Assembly (NCBI GenBank): GCA_035967975.1
Contig: JAWQFQ010000028.1
Location: 1 to 64,000 of the forward strand
DNA length: 64,000 nt
Direction of reading: 5' to 3'
DNA from: Scytonema sp035967975
Lineage (GTDB): Bacteria > Cyanobacteriota > Cyanobacteriia > Cyanobacteriales > Nostocaceae
Shown: positions 44,551-53,842 of the stretch, piece after piece
Layout: each line of letters opens with the position of its first letter
Position numbering within the stretch: position 1 is the stretch's first letter
Notes under the pieces: generated by a model
Told to the model about the DNA's origin: nothing
The model's database searches: none
The model's input: only the letters and a program-made list of their open reading frames with translations
Translations under genes and position numbers: made by a program

Positions 44551-46272
44551 ATGCAATTCGTTACATCCAATCAAGATTCATTCCAAAATGACAACCGCAG
44601 ATTCACGCAGATTCACGCAGATCAAATAAGTAACTATCAGCGTTCATCTGCGTATATCTGCGGTTCAAAATTAATTTTGCTCTGCTGTAGTCTAGTCACA
44701 GCCATCATTAGTGTAGGGGCTTCTGGTGCTTCAGCACAATTAACCATTCAAAGCACTGGTACATTATCAGGGACTATCCAACTACCCAGCTTTAACCCGA
44801 ATTTCAACACCTCAACGACTAGGGTCGATACTGATTCCACAGGTGCTTACTATCGCAACATAGGTACTCAGCAGAATCCTAACAATGTGTTGGTTTACCA
44901 ATCTAACTATGTCAAGGTCAACACTCGTTCTGATGGTAGCCTGCATTACTATGTTGATTTTAAAGGTATTCCCGTTGTTTCCTTCGATGGTACCTTAACT
45001 TCACCTGTGCTGTCAGGCGGTCAACTAGACCCCTTTACCTATCAAGGAAGATTACCAGGAGTTAAATTTCAAGGCGTGGTACAGGACGAATTCAACATAA
45101 CAAAAGGTTTGTACACTGGTATTGTCACTGACCCAAAAACAGGACAACAGTATCAAGGAACATTTCAAGTTCAGGGGTATGGACCACGATATAGTTTTCC
45201 TAATGGTGGTGAAAGCCCTACAGTCTTTGACTTCAAATCCGATCTTCCAGGTAAACCAACAGTCACATCTTTAGTCATGACCAACTCTCCTCTGGTCAGA
45301 TTAACAATTCAAGTACCTGCAGATGCAACTCCCATTTCTTCTAGTGGTGGCGGAAGTACAATCACTCCCCCACCAACAACTGGCGGTAGTACCACCTCCC
45401 CACCACCATCACCTCCAACTGGCGGTGGCGCTAGCATTGTCACGACCCCACCCACAACTAGCGGTAGCACCACTCCTACTACATCACCCACCACTGGCGG
45501 TAGCACCACTCCTACTACATCACCCACAACTAGCGGTAGTACTACTCCTACTACATCACCCATCACTGGTGGTAGTACTACTCCTACTACATCACCCACA
45601 ACTAGCGGTAGTACTACTCCTACTACAGCACTCACCACTGGTGGTAGTTCCACTCCCACTACATCACCCACCACTGGTGGTAGCACTACTCCCACTACAT
45701 CACCCATCTCTGGTGGTAGCACTACTCCTACTACATCACCTATCACTGGTGGTAGTACTACTCCTACTACATCACCCATCTCTGGCGGTAGTACTACTCC
45801 TACTANNNNNNNNNNNNNNNNNNNNNNNNNNNNNNNNNNNNNNNNNNNNNNNNNNNNNNNNNNNNNNNNNNNNNNNNNNNNNNNNNNNNNNNNNNNNNNN
45901 NNNNNTAGTACTACTCCTACTACATCACCCATCTCTGGCGGTAGTACTACTCCTACTACATCACCCATCTCTGGCGGTAGTACTACTCCTACTACAGCAC
46001 TCACCACTGGCGATCGCACTACTCCCACTACAATTTCTTCCACATCCAACTCATCCGATTCATCCCCCTTATCTCCTTCATCCCACCCATCCATTTCCAC
46101 AGTCCCTGATATAGAATTTAGTAGCAGCAATTCTTTTGCAGTCAATCAAGTAGTTGAAAGACCTTCTAGTGTGACTTCCTCAGCTTGTTTGCTCAACTTT
46201 TTAGAGTGTTCTGCATCAGCATCTGCATCAAAACAACGTCGGGGTCCACGCAGTCGAGTGTTGCTGCGATAA
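44551..46272 (+). CDS. Secreted protein with Ser/Thr/Pro-rich 12-residue repeats (contains sequence gap)
   Basis: A hydrophobic segment (about residues 38-60, ILLCCSLVTAIISVGASGASA) ending in a signal-peptidase-like site suggests export. A globular domain of about 190 residues follows (LSGTIQLPSFNPNF, LHYYVDFKGIPVVSFDGTL, YTGIVTDPKTGQQYQGTFQVQG). A long tract follows of units close to GGSTTPTTSPTT, 36 bp each, interrupted by the 100-N gap. The tail is basic (KQRRGPRSRVLLR). The residues before the signal come from a dispersed CGCAGATTCACGCAGAT repeat, so the native start may have been replaced. True length unknown because of the gap. Function not recognised; likely a cell-surface or sheath protein. 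Confidence 0.7.
   Translation: MQFVTSNQDSFQNDNRRFTQIHADQISNYQRSSAYICGSKLILLCCSLVTAIISVGASGASAQLTIQSTGTLSGTIQLPSFNPNFNTSTTRVDTDSTGAYYRNIGTQQNPNNVLVYQSNYVKVNTRSDGSLHYYVDFKGIPVVSFDGTLTSPVLSGGQLDPFTYQGRLPGVKFQGVVQDEFNITKGLYTGIVTDPKTGQQYQGTFQVQGYGPRYSFPNGGESPTVFDFKSDLPGKPTVTSLVMTNSPLVRLTIQVPADATPISSSGGGSTITPPPTTGGSTTSPPPSPPTGGGASIVTTPPTTSGSTTPTTSPTTGGSTTPTTSPTTSGSTTPTTSPITGGSTTPTTSPTTSGSTTPTTALTTGGSSTPTTSPTTGGSTTPTTSPISGGSTTPTTSPITGGSTTPTTSPISGGSTTPTXXXXXXXXXXXXXXXXXXXXXXXXXXXXXXXXXXSTTPTTSPISGGSTTPTTSPISGGSTTPTTALTTGDRTTPTTISSTSNSSDSSPLSPSSHPSISTVPDIEFSSSNSFAVNQVVERPSSVTSSACLLNFLECSASASASKQRRGPRSRVLLR
45450..46010. repeat. 36-bp coding tandem repeat
   Basis: Near-identical units such as GGTAGTACTACTCCTACTAC followed by ATCACCCATCTCTGGC, kept in frame. 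The array is broken by the N run, which is why assembly failed there. Third-position and SPTT/SPIS variation shows unit-level divergence. Confidence 0.85.
45806..45905. other. Assembly gap (100 N)
   Basis: Exactly 100 undetermined bases inside the tandem-repeat tract: a scaffold gap of conventional length, so the true size is unknown and repeat units are probably missing. Confidence 0.95.
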
Positions 46273-46542
46273 ACGCTAAATTTTCCACAAAGCCTAAATA
46301 TTTCTGGAACTCAACTCAGGGAAAGTGAATTTAATATCATAGGCAGTACAAGGGCAACATTTGGCAAGGGATATTCCTGTGTAGCAAAGTTGCCCATCTT
46401 TTCTATGTCAACTATTGGCGTATAATAAGTAACATTGTTGTTCACTCTATACTCTAAGGTCTATTACCATTTTCTTTGCCAATGAGTTAGCTTAAAAATA
46501 TACAGGGAACCCAAAATCATTTACATATTTAGGGAAACAGCT

Positions 46543-47199
46543 ATGAAAGCGGAACTGATTGAATTGATAGCTAGAGTGGTATCAGTATTACAAATCAATA
46601 TGCGTTGGATGACTTGGAATTTATTCTTAGCTTTTATACCCTTGGCTTTGAGTGTTTGGCTGTTTCGGATGCGGCGGGGACGGTCTTGGGTTTGGTGGCT
46701 GGGGTTCCTAGTCTTCTATGCTTTTTTACCGAATGCACCTTATTTATTGACTGATGTCATTCATTTGATAGACGATGTTCGTACCATTCAGTCTGTGTGG
46801 ATGATAACCCTAATACTTATTCCATTGTACACACTCGTTATTTTTGCGGGGTTTGAAGCTTACGTTATCTCTTTAATCAATTTAGGTTACTATTTACATC
46901 GGATTGGTAAGAGCCAGTGGATTTTAGGGGTTGAATTAATCACCCATGCCGTTTGTGCTGTTGGAATTTACTGGGGTCGGTTTTTGCGTTTTAACAGTTG
47001 GGACTTTGTGACTCAACCAGATGCTTTACTGACAAGAGGTATCGAGGAACTTCTTGGCAAACAGCCCCTCGTTATTACTGGGATCACTTTTGGCGTACTT
47101 GTAGGTCTGCACTGGATTATGAAACGCGTGACTTTGGGTTTTTTTAGCCAAGAAAACAACACAATCATTAACTCAAAACGTGTCAACACCCCGCTCTGA
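46543..47199 (+). CDS. DUF1361 membrane protein
   Basis: An integral membrane protein with about six hydrophobic segments. DUF1361 hallmarks are WNLFLAFIPLALSVWLF, FLPNAPYLLTDVIHL and IYWGRFLRFNSWDF. 218 residues is normal. Function of the family is unknown. The stop codon lies in the loop of a C/G hairpin (47191-47211). Confidence 0.82.
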   Translation: MKAELIELIARVVSVLQINMRWMTWNLFLAFIPLALSVWLFRMRRGRSWVWWLGFLVFYAFLPNAPYLLTDVIHLIDDVRTIQSVWMITLILIPLYTLVIFAGFEAYVISLINLGYYLHRIGKSQWILGVELITHAVCAVGIYWGRFLRFNSWDFVTQPDALLTRGIEELLGKQPLVITGITFGVLVGLHWIMKRVTLGFFSQENNTIINSKRVNTPL

Positions 47200-47211
47200 A
47201 GAGACGGGGCT
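47191..47211 (+). terminator. Hairpin overlapping the DUF1361 stop codon
   Basis: CCCCGCTCTGAAGAGACGGGG forms a near-perfect stem and is followed by CTTCGTG. It may terminate the DUF1361 transcript. It also resembles the hairpin at 3-34 and the right ends of IS200/IS605 elements. Confidence 0.45.
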
Positions 47212-47790
47212 TCGTGCCTCTCCCTTCAGATAGTAAACAGGTAGTTTCAATATTTCAACCAAGAACGGGTTGGTTCAAGGAATTTCTCATAAATATTGTA
47301 AACATATTCACAAAAAGGACGGTTATTCGTATGGTGCGAGCAGATATCTGGACGCCGTTGGGAATTAGGCGAGTCGTGTTTCCTCCGTGGTCTCTTGACG
47401 CACGGTTTCCACACTCCCGGAGGTTTTTAGATGAACTCAAATACACCAAATGTTGGATAAATAGTAAGCGTTCAGCTATCAGCCTTCAGCAGTCAGCTTG
47501 CGATCGCCTGTTCCCCTTGCGTTTTATAGTTGTTCCCTTGTCCCATTATAAATACCTCCATAGCTCATAAAAGCTCGACGCTGCGGTACTGACGGCTGAA
47601 CGCTTACGATCAATAAGAGTTTGTGTCAAAAGATCAGTATATATTGCCTGCCAAAAGAAAGATGAAAATAACCCTTTTTTGACGTGAAATAAATCCAGAG
47701 TGTGCATTCTGGGAAAACATCCCGTTTGACCTTAGAGTTTATCCTTGGTCTTTTTCGGGATGTCTACTCACGTTAATAGGAGGCTATTAG
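47212..47790. other. Spacer between DUF1361 and baeRF-like genes
   Basis: No convincing gene. AGCGTTCAGCTATCAGC-type repeats occur at 47467-47500 and their complement near 47597. A GGGATG/CATCCC inverted pair (47719-47725 and 47756-47762) precedes the next gene and could be regulatory. Confidence 0.45.
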
Positions 47791-48963
47791 ATGACATTAA
47801 TTTCTAGAGAGGAAATAAGAACAATACTAGAACAGCCAAGACAAAATTCTGTTTCTATTTATATGCCTATGCTGACAGCCGGACCAGAGGTTCGGCAAAA
47901 TCCTATTCGCTTCAAGAATTTAATTAAAGAAGCTGAATCTCGGTTAATTGATGCGGGTATTGACCATGATGACGCAGTTTCCCTATTAGCGCAAGCTCAT
48001 CAAGTAGATACTACAGACTTTTGGGAGCAAGTGGGAGAGAAAGGATTAGCAGTTTTTGTTTCTAAAGAATTTTTTCGCTACTACAGCCTACCTCTAAATT
48101 TTGAGGAGATGGTCGTAGTGACAGACCGATTTCACATCAAACCTTTACTACCACTTTTAAACGGTGAAGGGAGTTTCTACATATTAGCTTTAAGTCAAAA
48201 GGATGTACGGTTCTTTGAAGGAACCCACTACAACATCCAAGAGGTAGAAGTAGAAAATATGCCCAAAAGTTTGACAGAAGCCCTTCAATATGATGAAACA
48301 GCCCAAGATGGTCAGTTCCGCATTGCGACATCAAGAGGAGGAACCGCTAATTCTTTTCAACAACCAGGTGACTTTCACGGACAGGGTAGCCCTGACAGAG
48401 ACCAGCACCAAAAAGATATCTTGCAATTCTTTTATGCTATTAATCACGCGTTAGAAGAGAAACTACGAAATCAAACAGCACCCTTGCTCCTAGCTGGGGT
48501 AGAGTATTTGTTTCCCTTGTACAGAGAAGCCAATACTTACCAGCATTTAGTAGAAGAGGGAATCACTGGTAATCAAGAGATTCTTAGCGCACAAGAATTG
48601 CACGAACGAGCTTGGCCTATTGTTGAGCCCTTATTTTACCAATCGCAACAAGAAGTTGTCGAACGGTTCAATATGTTGTATTGTTCCAATACTGGAAAAG
48701 CATCGAATAACCTTCAAGAAATTGTTCCAGCAGCTTATTACCAAAGAGTAGATTCATTATTGGTAGCAGTGAATCGAGAACAATGGGGTCTGTTTGACTC
48801 TGGGGCGGATAAGGTGATTGTGCATGAAACAGAAGAAACAGGCGACGAAGATTTATTGGACTTTGCCGCTGCTTACACTTTGTTAAATGGTGGTACAGTT
48901 TATACTGTAGAATCCAACCAAGTCCCATTTAGCGAACCCATCGCAGCTATTTTCCGATATTAA
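47791..48963 (+). CDS. Bacterial archaeo-eukaryotic release-factor-like protein (baeRF family)
   Basis: Resembles the baeRF proteins, bacterial relatives of eRF1/Pelota thought to act on stalled or hibernating ribosomes. Landmarks are the N-terminal SVSIYMPMLTAGPEVRQNPIRFKNLI, FYILALSQKDVRFFEGTHY, the His-rich acidic middle DRDQHQKDILQFFYAINHAL and the C-terminal L7Ae-like part VDSLLVAVNREQWGLFD. An excellent ribosome-binding site AGGAGG stands before the ATG. 390 residues is typical. Monocistronic. The molecular role in cyanobacteria is not established. Confidence 0.75.
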   Translation: MTLISREEIRTILEQPRQNSVSIYMPMLTAGPEVRQNPIRFKNLIKEAESRLIDAGIDHDDAVSLLAQAHQVDTTDFWEQVGEKGLAVFVSKEFFRYYSLPLNFEEMVVVTDRFHIKPLLPLLNGEGSFYILALSQKDVRFFEGTHYNIQEVEVENMPKSLTEALQYDETAQDGQFRIATSRGGTANSFQQPGDFHGQGSPDRDQHQKDILQFFYAINHALEEKLRNQTAPLLLAGVEYLFPLYREANTYQHLVEEGITGNQEILSAQELHERAWPIVEPLFYQSQQEVVERFNMLYCSNTGKASNNLQEIVPAAYYQRVDSLLVAVNREQWGLFDSGADKVIVHETEETGDEDLLDFAAAYTLLNGGTVYTVESNQVPFSEPIAAIFRY

Positions 48964-49069
48964 TTTGGAAATTAAAACCGCAGATGGACGCAGATTAACG
49001 CAGATAAAAAAATATCGAAATTTTCTCTGGCTGCTTTTCCTCTGTGTTCTGGAGCGCCTCTGTGGTTTT

Positions 49070-51460
49070 TCATACTTCAGACGTGAGGTGACGCCGTGCT
49101 GCTTCTAAAATTATTCTTTGTTCAGCACGAGCAATAGACAAGTGTGTCCTTGGTACTGCTTCTGGTTCAACAGAAATAGAAGTGATGCCCCATTCCACCA
49201 ACTTGTCTATTATTTCAGGATACAGCACTGGTGCTTGACCGCAGATAGAGCAAGGAATTTTTGCATCTTTTGCCATTTTGATAAGTTGAGCGACAGCACC
49301 CATAACCACTGGATGGCGTTCATCAAATGTTTGTGCGAGGTGTCCTTGTTCTCTATCTACTCCTAGTAAGAGTTGAGTTAAATCGTTTGTCCCAATCGAA
49401 ATTCCTTGAACACCTGCTTTCACGTATTGTGGTAACAAAAACAGAACACTTGGTACTTCTGCCATTATCCACAATTGAAACTGAGGTAGTTGAGTCAATT
49501 TTGCTTGATCGACTTTTTGACGACAAAAGGAAAATTCTTCTACTGTACGCACGAAAGGTAGTATTAGCTGAACGTTGTTATAACCTGCTTTCTGAACAGC
49601 CGCCAAAACTGCGAGTTCCAAGTCAAAAACGGCGAGATTTTTCATGTAACTGAAAGTACCGCGTTCTCCCAGCATGGACTGTACCGAAGATGGTGTGTTG
49701 TGGTCGTCAGACGGTAATTCGTGCGATCGCCAATCTAAAGATCGATACAAAACTGGTTTTGGAGCAAAGGCGCGGGCAAACTGTAGAATTAGATCGCGCC
49801 AGCGTTCTTGCAATTGTGCTTGGTTTCCTTCTCTTAACCAATTATTGGGGTGTTGTCCCTCTAATATATTTAAAATCATCAATTCTGACCGCAACAATCC
49901 CACACCATCAACAGGTAAATTTTGCACTTGTTCTATCAAGCTAGGCTGACTTAAATTCACCATCAATTGGGTAGCGATGATTGGTAAGTGAGAAGGAGGT
50001 GAAGGAGACACAGATGTAGAGACGCGCCATGAAGTGTCTGGGAGGGAGGGCTTGAGAGAATTTACCGTCTTATTTCCCCGTATCTCCGCATCTTCATGTT
50101 CTACTTCTGGCGCATCTCTTACTATCCGATAAACTTCTCCTTTGTTTCCATCTATACGCAAACGTTCGCCATTTTGAATTATATTTGTTGCATTTGGTAC
50201 ACTTACAATTGCTGGAATTCCCAACTCTCTTGCTAAAATAGCAGCGTGACTAGTCAACCCTCCTTGCTCCGTGATAATGCCAACAACTGATTGTAATAAA
50301 GGTAACCAATCTGGTGCTATTGTTGGTGCTACAACGATGACCCCTTTTGATATTTGTTCGGGTTTTTCTTGTGAATTAAGGATGACATGGGCGTTTGCTG
50401 TAACACAACCTACTGCTGCTCCCAGTCCTTTGATATGGTGAAAATTAGGAATTGAAGATAGAGGGGTATTAACTTGTGTTATGTTAAGCGCTCCATTTGA
50501 GGTTCCGTTAGATACACTCCATTCTATGGCAAAAGTCGTACCAAATTCTTTAACAAATTGACTTGCTATTTTAATAAGTTGTTGCAGGTATTCTTCTGGT
50601 AAAGAATACTTTTTTTGTTGGTCTTCCGTCAAAATATAGCTTTTTAAACAAGAGTCTTCTGACAAAAGAGTTGACTCAGCCATGCCTTGTAAAGCTGCCA
50701 TAGATGCTGCATCATCAACACCATAAGCTAGCATTTTATTGCCTAATTGTTGTTCTCGAACAAAACCCGTTTCTGGTTGGATATAGTAAACATCCGGTAA
50801 AACGTCGCCGCGAACAATCCCCATCCCTAACCCCCAGGTTGCTAAAACTTCCCACTCGGTAGAACTAGCGTTAAGCAACCCACTAGCGATCGCACTCCTT
50901 AAGGGCTGTACTAGGACGCCCAAATGAATTTGTTGCAGATCGATTCCTACCCATTGCCAATATAATAGACTTTTGGCACGAAATATTTGACTCCAAGTGT
51001 GCTTCAACGCAGCTGCGATCGCATCCTCATTACACTGACAGACTTGAGATTCTAGCAATCCAGACATACTAACGCCTTGGAGCTTGACAGAAGGGGTCAC
51101 AAGAGAAGGTCGAAAAATAAGGTACGCTGTTTCCAGTTCTCTTGCGGCTTTAAAGATTGTTTCTACTAGATAAGACGATAAATGAGCCGATGTTATTTCC
51201 TGACGAACGCGTCCAGCAACTTGTTGAAGTTGACGCCAGTTATTTACATCCAAGTGTAAGGAAGAATGGGGTAAGTCAGCAACTAATGCTTCTGAGCTGT
51301 TGAGAGTTTCTAAAAATTCCCGCAACACCTCTGCTGAGACAACAAAACCGGGCGTCACTGGGTAACCACGCTGCACGATTTTACTTAAATAAAACGCTTT
51401 GTCACCAACTTTGGTGCGGTCTTGTGATTTAATTTGATCGAGCCAGTAGATTCTGTCCAC
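49070..51460 (-). CDS. PEP-synthase-like protein (phosphoenolpyruvate-utilising family) with degenerate ATP site
   Basis: Three regions of pyruvate,water dikinase are visible. The N-terminal nucleotide-binding part begins VGDKAFYLSKIVQRGYPVTPGF. The phospho-His swivel domain has GGLTSHAAILARELGIPAIV. The C-terminal PEP-binding barrel has GVGLLRSE, GTNDLTQLLLGVD and CSICGQAP. 796 residues is family length. The usual V-R-S-S-A-T-x-E-D motif is replaced by FRPSLVTPSVKLQGVSMSG, so ATP use is doubtful. Third in the apparent operon recF - unknown - this gene (GTG start 19 bp after the previous stop). It could be a diverged PEP synthase or a regulatory relative. Confidence 0.75.
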   Translation of the reverse strand: MDRIYWLDQIKSQDRTKVGDKAFYLSKIVQRGYPVTPGFVVSAEVLREFLETLNSSEALVADLPHSSLHLDVNNWRQLQQVAGRVRQEITSAHLSSYLVETIFKAARELETAYLIFRPSLVTPSVKLQGVSMSGLLESQVCQCNEDAIAAALKHTWSQIFRAKSLLYWQWVGIDLQQIHLGVLVQPLRSAIASGLLNASSTEWEVLATWGLGMGIVRGDVLPDVYYIQPETGFVREQQLGNKMLAYGVDDAASMAALQGMAESTLLSEDSCLKSYILTEDQQKKYSLPEEYLQQLIKIASQFVKEFGTTFAIEWSVSNGTSNGALNITQVNTPLSSIPNFHHIKGLGAAVGCVTANAHVILNSQEKPEQISKGVIVVAPTIAPDWLPLLQSVVGIITEQGGLTSHAAILARELGIPAIVSVPNATNIIQNGERLRIDGNKGEVYRIVRDAPEVEHEDAEIRGNKTVNSLKPSLPDTSWRVSTSVSPSPPSHLPIIATQLMVNLSQPSLIEQVQNLPVDGVGLLRSELMILNILEGQHPNNWLREGNQAQLQERWRDLILQFARAFAPKPVLYRSLDWRSHELPSDDHNTPSSVQSMLGERGTFSYMKNLAVFDLELAVLAAVQKAGYNNVQLILPFVRTVEEFSFCRQKVDQAKLTQLPQFQLWIMAEVPSVLFLLPQYVKAGVQGISIGTNDLTQLLLGVDREQGHLAQTFDERHPVVMGAVAQLIKMAKDAKIPCSICGQAPVLYPEIIDKLVEWGITSISVEPEAVPRTHLSIARAEQRIILEAARRHLTSEV

Positions 51461-51479
51461 TGAATTATTTAGGTAATTG

Positions 51480-51908
51480 TCAATTGTTAGGAAAACGATA
51501 TGAATTTAATAAAGTTAGTGCTTTAGCAAAAATTTCTTCTTCTGCCCTGGTTTGAAAAATTGCTTTCACTAAATTTATAAAGTCTCCATCAATTTTAGAA
51601 TCATTTTCTATAGTTTTACTAGCAGGATAAAAACTAACATCATCAATTTTCAATTCATTAGTGGAACCTGTTTGCCATCCTGTTGTTTGACACCAAGAAA
51701 GAGACTTTCCACGTAATGTAAACTCAAACCAGATGATATCATTATTGTTTAATTCAAAGAAGATATCAAAATAGGGTTCATCTCCTTGAAACCACATTCT
51801 CCTTCCTTGACTGAGACCAGTTTTCAGCCATTTTTGCTCAATGGCTCGTAAGGATGCACCTAAAGATGCAATTTCTTCTTTATCCAACACCTTATATCTT
51901 TTGTACAT
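51480..51908 (-). CDS. Hypothetical protein between recF and PEP-synthase-like gene
   Basis: Not recognised. About 142 residues from ATG 51908 (MYKRYKVLDKEE); the frame is open six codons further to a TTG. It is an alpha/beta soluble protein rich in aromatic residues (DEPYFDIFFELNNNDIIWFEFTLRGKSLSWCQ), with a helical C-terminus. It lies 45 bp after the recF stop and 19 bp before the next gene, so it is probably in that operon. Confidence 0.6.
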   Translation of the reverse strand: MYKRYKVLDKEEIASLGASLRAIEQKWLKTGLSQGRRMWFQGDEPYFDIFFELNNNDIIWFEFTLRGKSLSWCQTTGWQTGSTNELKIDDVSFYPASKTIENDSKIDGDFINLVKAIFQTRAEEEIFAKALTLLNSYRFPNN

Positions 51909-51953
51909 AATAAGATATGTTCGCAATAAAAATAAATTATCGTTATTATAATT

Positions 51954-53084
51954 TTAATGATTAATAACTACTTTTGATAATTTTCCAGCATTAACCGCCA
52001 AAATTTGAGAAGATTTCAGCCATAATGAATCGAACGAACCCAGATGTGTTGTTGTAATCAGGGTTTGGAAGCGGTCTTGAATAGCATCAAGCAACTGGTT
52101 TTGTCGAGATGGGTCTAGTTCAGCCAAAACATCGTCAAGTAGTAACAGTGGCGGTTCACCGACCACTTCTTCTATAAGCTGCAATTCTGCTAGTTTTAAC
52201 GCCAGTACTAAGGTCCGTTGCTGACCTTGTGAACCATATTGACGGGCTGGTGTTTGGTTAATCGTTAATTCTACTTCGTCTCGATGGGGACCGACAAGGG
52301 TAGTTCCTTGGTGTAACTCAGCAATAGCCCGCTGTTGAATTTTCTCTAAAAAAACCTGCTGAATTTTATCTAGATGGTTACTTTCTAAGGGAACGTTGGG
52401 CGAGTACTTAAGATGTAAAATTTCCGTACTGCCACTGATGCTAGCATGCCAAGCGCTAGCAATGGGTGCCAGTCTTTGGATAGCGCGATCGCGTCTTCTA
52501 ATCACCCGCGTACCAGCCGTCGCTAATTGTGCATCCCAGATAGCTAATTCTTTTTGCTGAGTGCTATGCGCTAATTGCTGACTGCTTTTTAAAAATGCAT
52601 TGCGTTGTCGCAATACGTGATTATACTGTTGCAATATGTGAGCGTATACGGGTTCGAGTTGGACTAGGAGTGTATCTAGCCAGTTACGACGACCATCGGG
52701 ACCGCCTCGCACAAGATCCAAATCCAAGCTAGAAAACTGAACCGCGTTGAGGATACCAAGAAAATCCATCTGACGTCGAAGTGTTTCACTATTAAGAGCA
52801 ACACTACGGCGACCATTCCGACGTAGAGTTAAAGTTAAGTCGCTAACACCAGTGTGTCGGTGTAGAGAAGCATTAAGTACAGCAAAAGCTTCTCCATCTT
52901 GAATTAAATCGCGATCGCGAGCAATACGGTGCGATCGTAAAGTTGCTAACAATTCCACCGCCTCCAATAAATTCGACTTTCCTTGAGCATTATTACCTAC
53001 CAAAATTGTTTTGGGAGCAGTAAACTCAACTTCCTGATCCTTATAATTACGAAATTGTCGGAGGTGAAGGGTTTTCAGATACAT
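51954..53084 (-). CDS. recF: DNA replication/repair protein RecF
   Basis: An SMC-like ATPase that loads RecA at single-strand gaps with RecO and RecR. Walker A GNNAQGKS (30-37), signature YGSQGQQRTLVLALKLAEL and Walker B PLLLLDDVLAELD are intact. The N-terminus MYLKTLHLRQFRNY is the family hallmark. 376 residues is normal. Unlike many bacteria, dnaA and dnaN are not adjacent, as usual in cyanobacteria. First gene of the operon on this strand. Confidence 0.95.
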   Translation of the reverse strand: MYLKTLHLRQFRNYKDQEVEFTAPKTILVGNNAQGKSNLLEAVELLATLRSHRIARDRDLIQDGEAFAVLNASLHRHTGVSDLTLTLRRNGRRSVALNSETLRRQMDFLGILNAVQFSSLDLDLVRGGPDGRRNWLDTLLVQLEPVYAHILQQYNHVLRQRNAFLKSSQQLAHSTQQKELAIWDAQLATAGTRVIRRRDRAIQRLAPIASAWHASISGSTEILHLKYSPNVPLESNHLDKIQQVFLEKIQQRAIAELHQGTTLVGPHRDEVELTINQTPARQYGSQGQQRTLVLALKLAELQLIEEVVGEPPLLLLDDVLAELDPSRQNQLLDAIQDRFQTLITTTHLGSFDSLWLKSSQILAVNAGKLSKVVINH

Positions 53085-53173
53085 AGAGGGATTGGTTAGT
53101 AGTGAACCTTCACAATCGAAAGTACCTAGGCTATCTTGAGTAGAAGGTGCTATGGTACTAAGATTAACTCACT

Positions 53174-53494
53174 GTGGAAAAAATTTCCGATGAAGCTTTA
53201 GTGGTTCGAGGGGGTCGCAACCGCCCAGAAGATGTTAAACGTGGGACGGGAACTCACCCGAGTGGTGTAACTGGCATTTCCGTTGAATGTGCTGTAGGCT
53301 TGTCTGTAAACGAATTAGCATCAATTATTCCACATAGGCAGGTTGGTGTAACTACGGTTGGTGAAGTGAGAAAAGTTGGTGGTGATGTTGTCCGAACCTC
53401 TGGAAGAAGCCCATATCATGCTACTTTGACAGGTTTAACTCCAGAACAGGTAAGTTATCTTCTTACACCCACAATTCCTAACCCCAAACTGTAG
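53174..53494 (+). CDS. Small unknown protein (106 aa)
   Basis: Not firmly recognised. It starts at GTG 53174. Gly/Val-rich and fairly polar, with motifs GTGTHPSGVTGISVECAVG, IPHRQVGVTTVGEVRKVGGD and SPYHATLTGLTPEQVSYL. Such a sequence resembles C-terminal modules seen in polymorphic-toxin contexts, but I cannot name it. 22 bp before the next gene on the same strand; the two probably form a pair. Confidence 0.6.
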   Translation: MEKISDEALVVRGGRNRPEDVKRGTGTHPSGVTGISVECAVGLSVNELASIIPHRQVGVTTVGEVRKVGGDVVRTSGRSPYHATLTGLTPEQVSYLLTPTIPNPKL

Positions 53495-53516
53495 AATTAA
53501 TGATTGGAGTAAGCAA

Positions 53517-53777
53517 ATGAATCTCTTTAGAGTGTTTGCAGATTTTCAAAATGCTGATACTGAAGGTCGCTTGCGTCTGAACTGTATTGGTACAATTGAA
53601 GACCTAGCTCGTCAAAATATTGAGTTACACAATGGTCAGTTGCTCACCCTGTACAGTGAGGATCTAGAAGTAGATGGAGTAGTAGAATATTCTACTGAAG
53701 AAAATCTTTGGGTTGCTGTCATTGATTGGAATGACATTAGACAACTGGAAGACCTTGCATTCCAAGCACAGCATTAA
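53517..53777 (+). CDS. Small acidic protein paired with the preceding gene (86 aa)
   Basis: Not recognised. Acidic, with beta-rich pattern (LRLNCIGTIEDLARQNIEL, LTLYSEDLEVDGVVEYS, LWVAVIDWNDIRQLEDL). A GGAG-type site lies before the ATG at 53517. The size, acidity and tight coupling to the upstream gene recall toxin/immunity or antitoxin partners, but this is inference only. Confidence 0.6.
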   Translation: MNLFRVFADFQNADTEGRLRLNCIGTIEDLARQNIELHNGQLLTLYSEDLEVDGVVEYSTEENLWVAVIDWNDIRQLEDLAFQAQH

Positions 53778-53783
53778 AAGTTA

Positions 53784-53840
53784 TGAATTATGAATTATGA
53801 ATATTTGAGCTTTCATAATTCATAATTCATAATTCATAAT
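53784..53840. terminator. AATTATG inverted tandem repeat between convergent genes
   Basis: Tandem ATGAATT units face inverted AATTCAT units, forming a long AU-rich hairpin in either transcript. It lies between the stops of the 86-residue gene and the P-type ATPase, so a bidirectional terminator is plausible. Same family as 19665-19725. Confidence 0.55.
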
Positions 53841-53842
53841 TT

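Noticed and set aside
45450..46010. Tandem 36-bp repeats considered as a CRISPR array
   Set aside because: The units are contiguous without unique spacers, stay in frame and encode a Ser/Thr/Pro tract; no cas genes are near.
45309..46145. Long open frames on the other strand and in another frame through the repeat tract
   Set aside because: They are consequences of the 36-bp repeat, whose length is a multiple of three, and have no start signal or domain.
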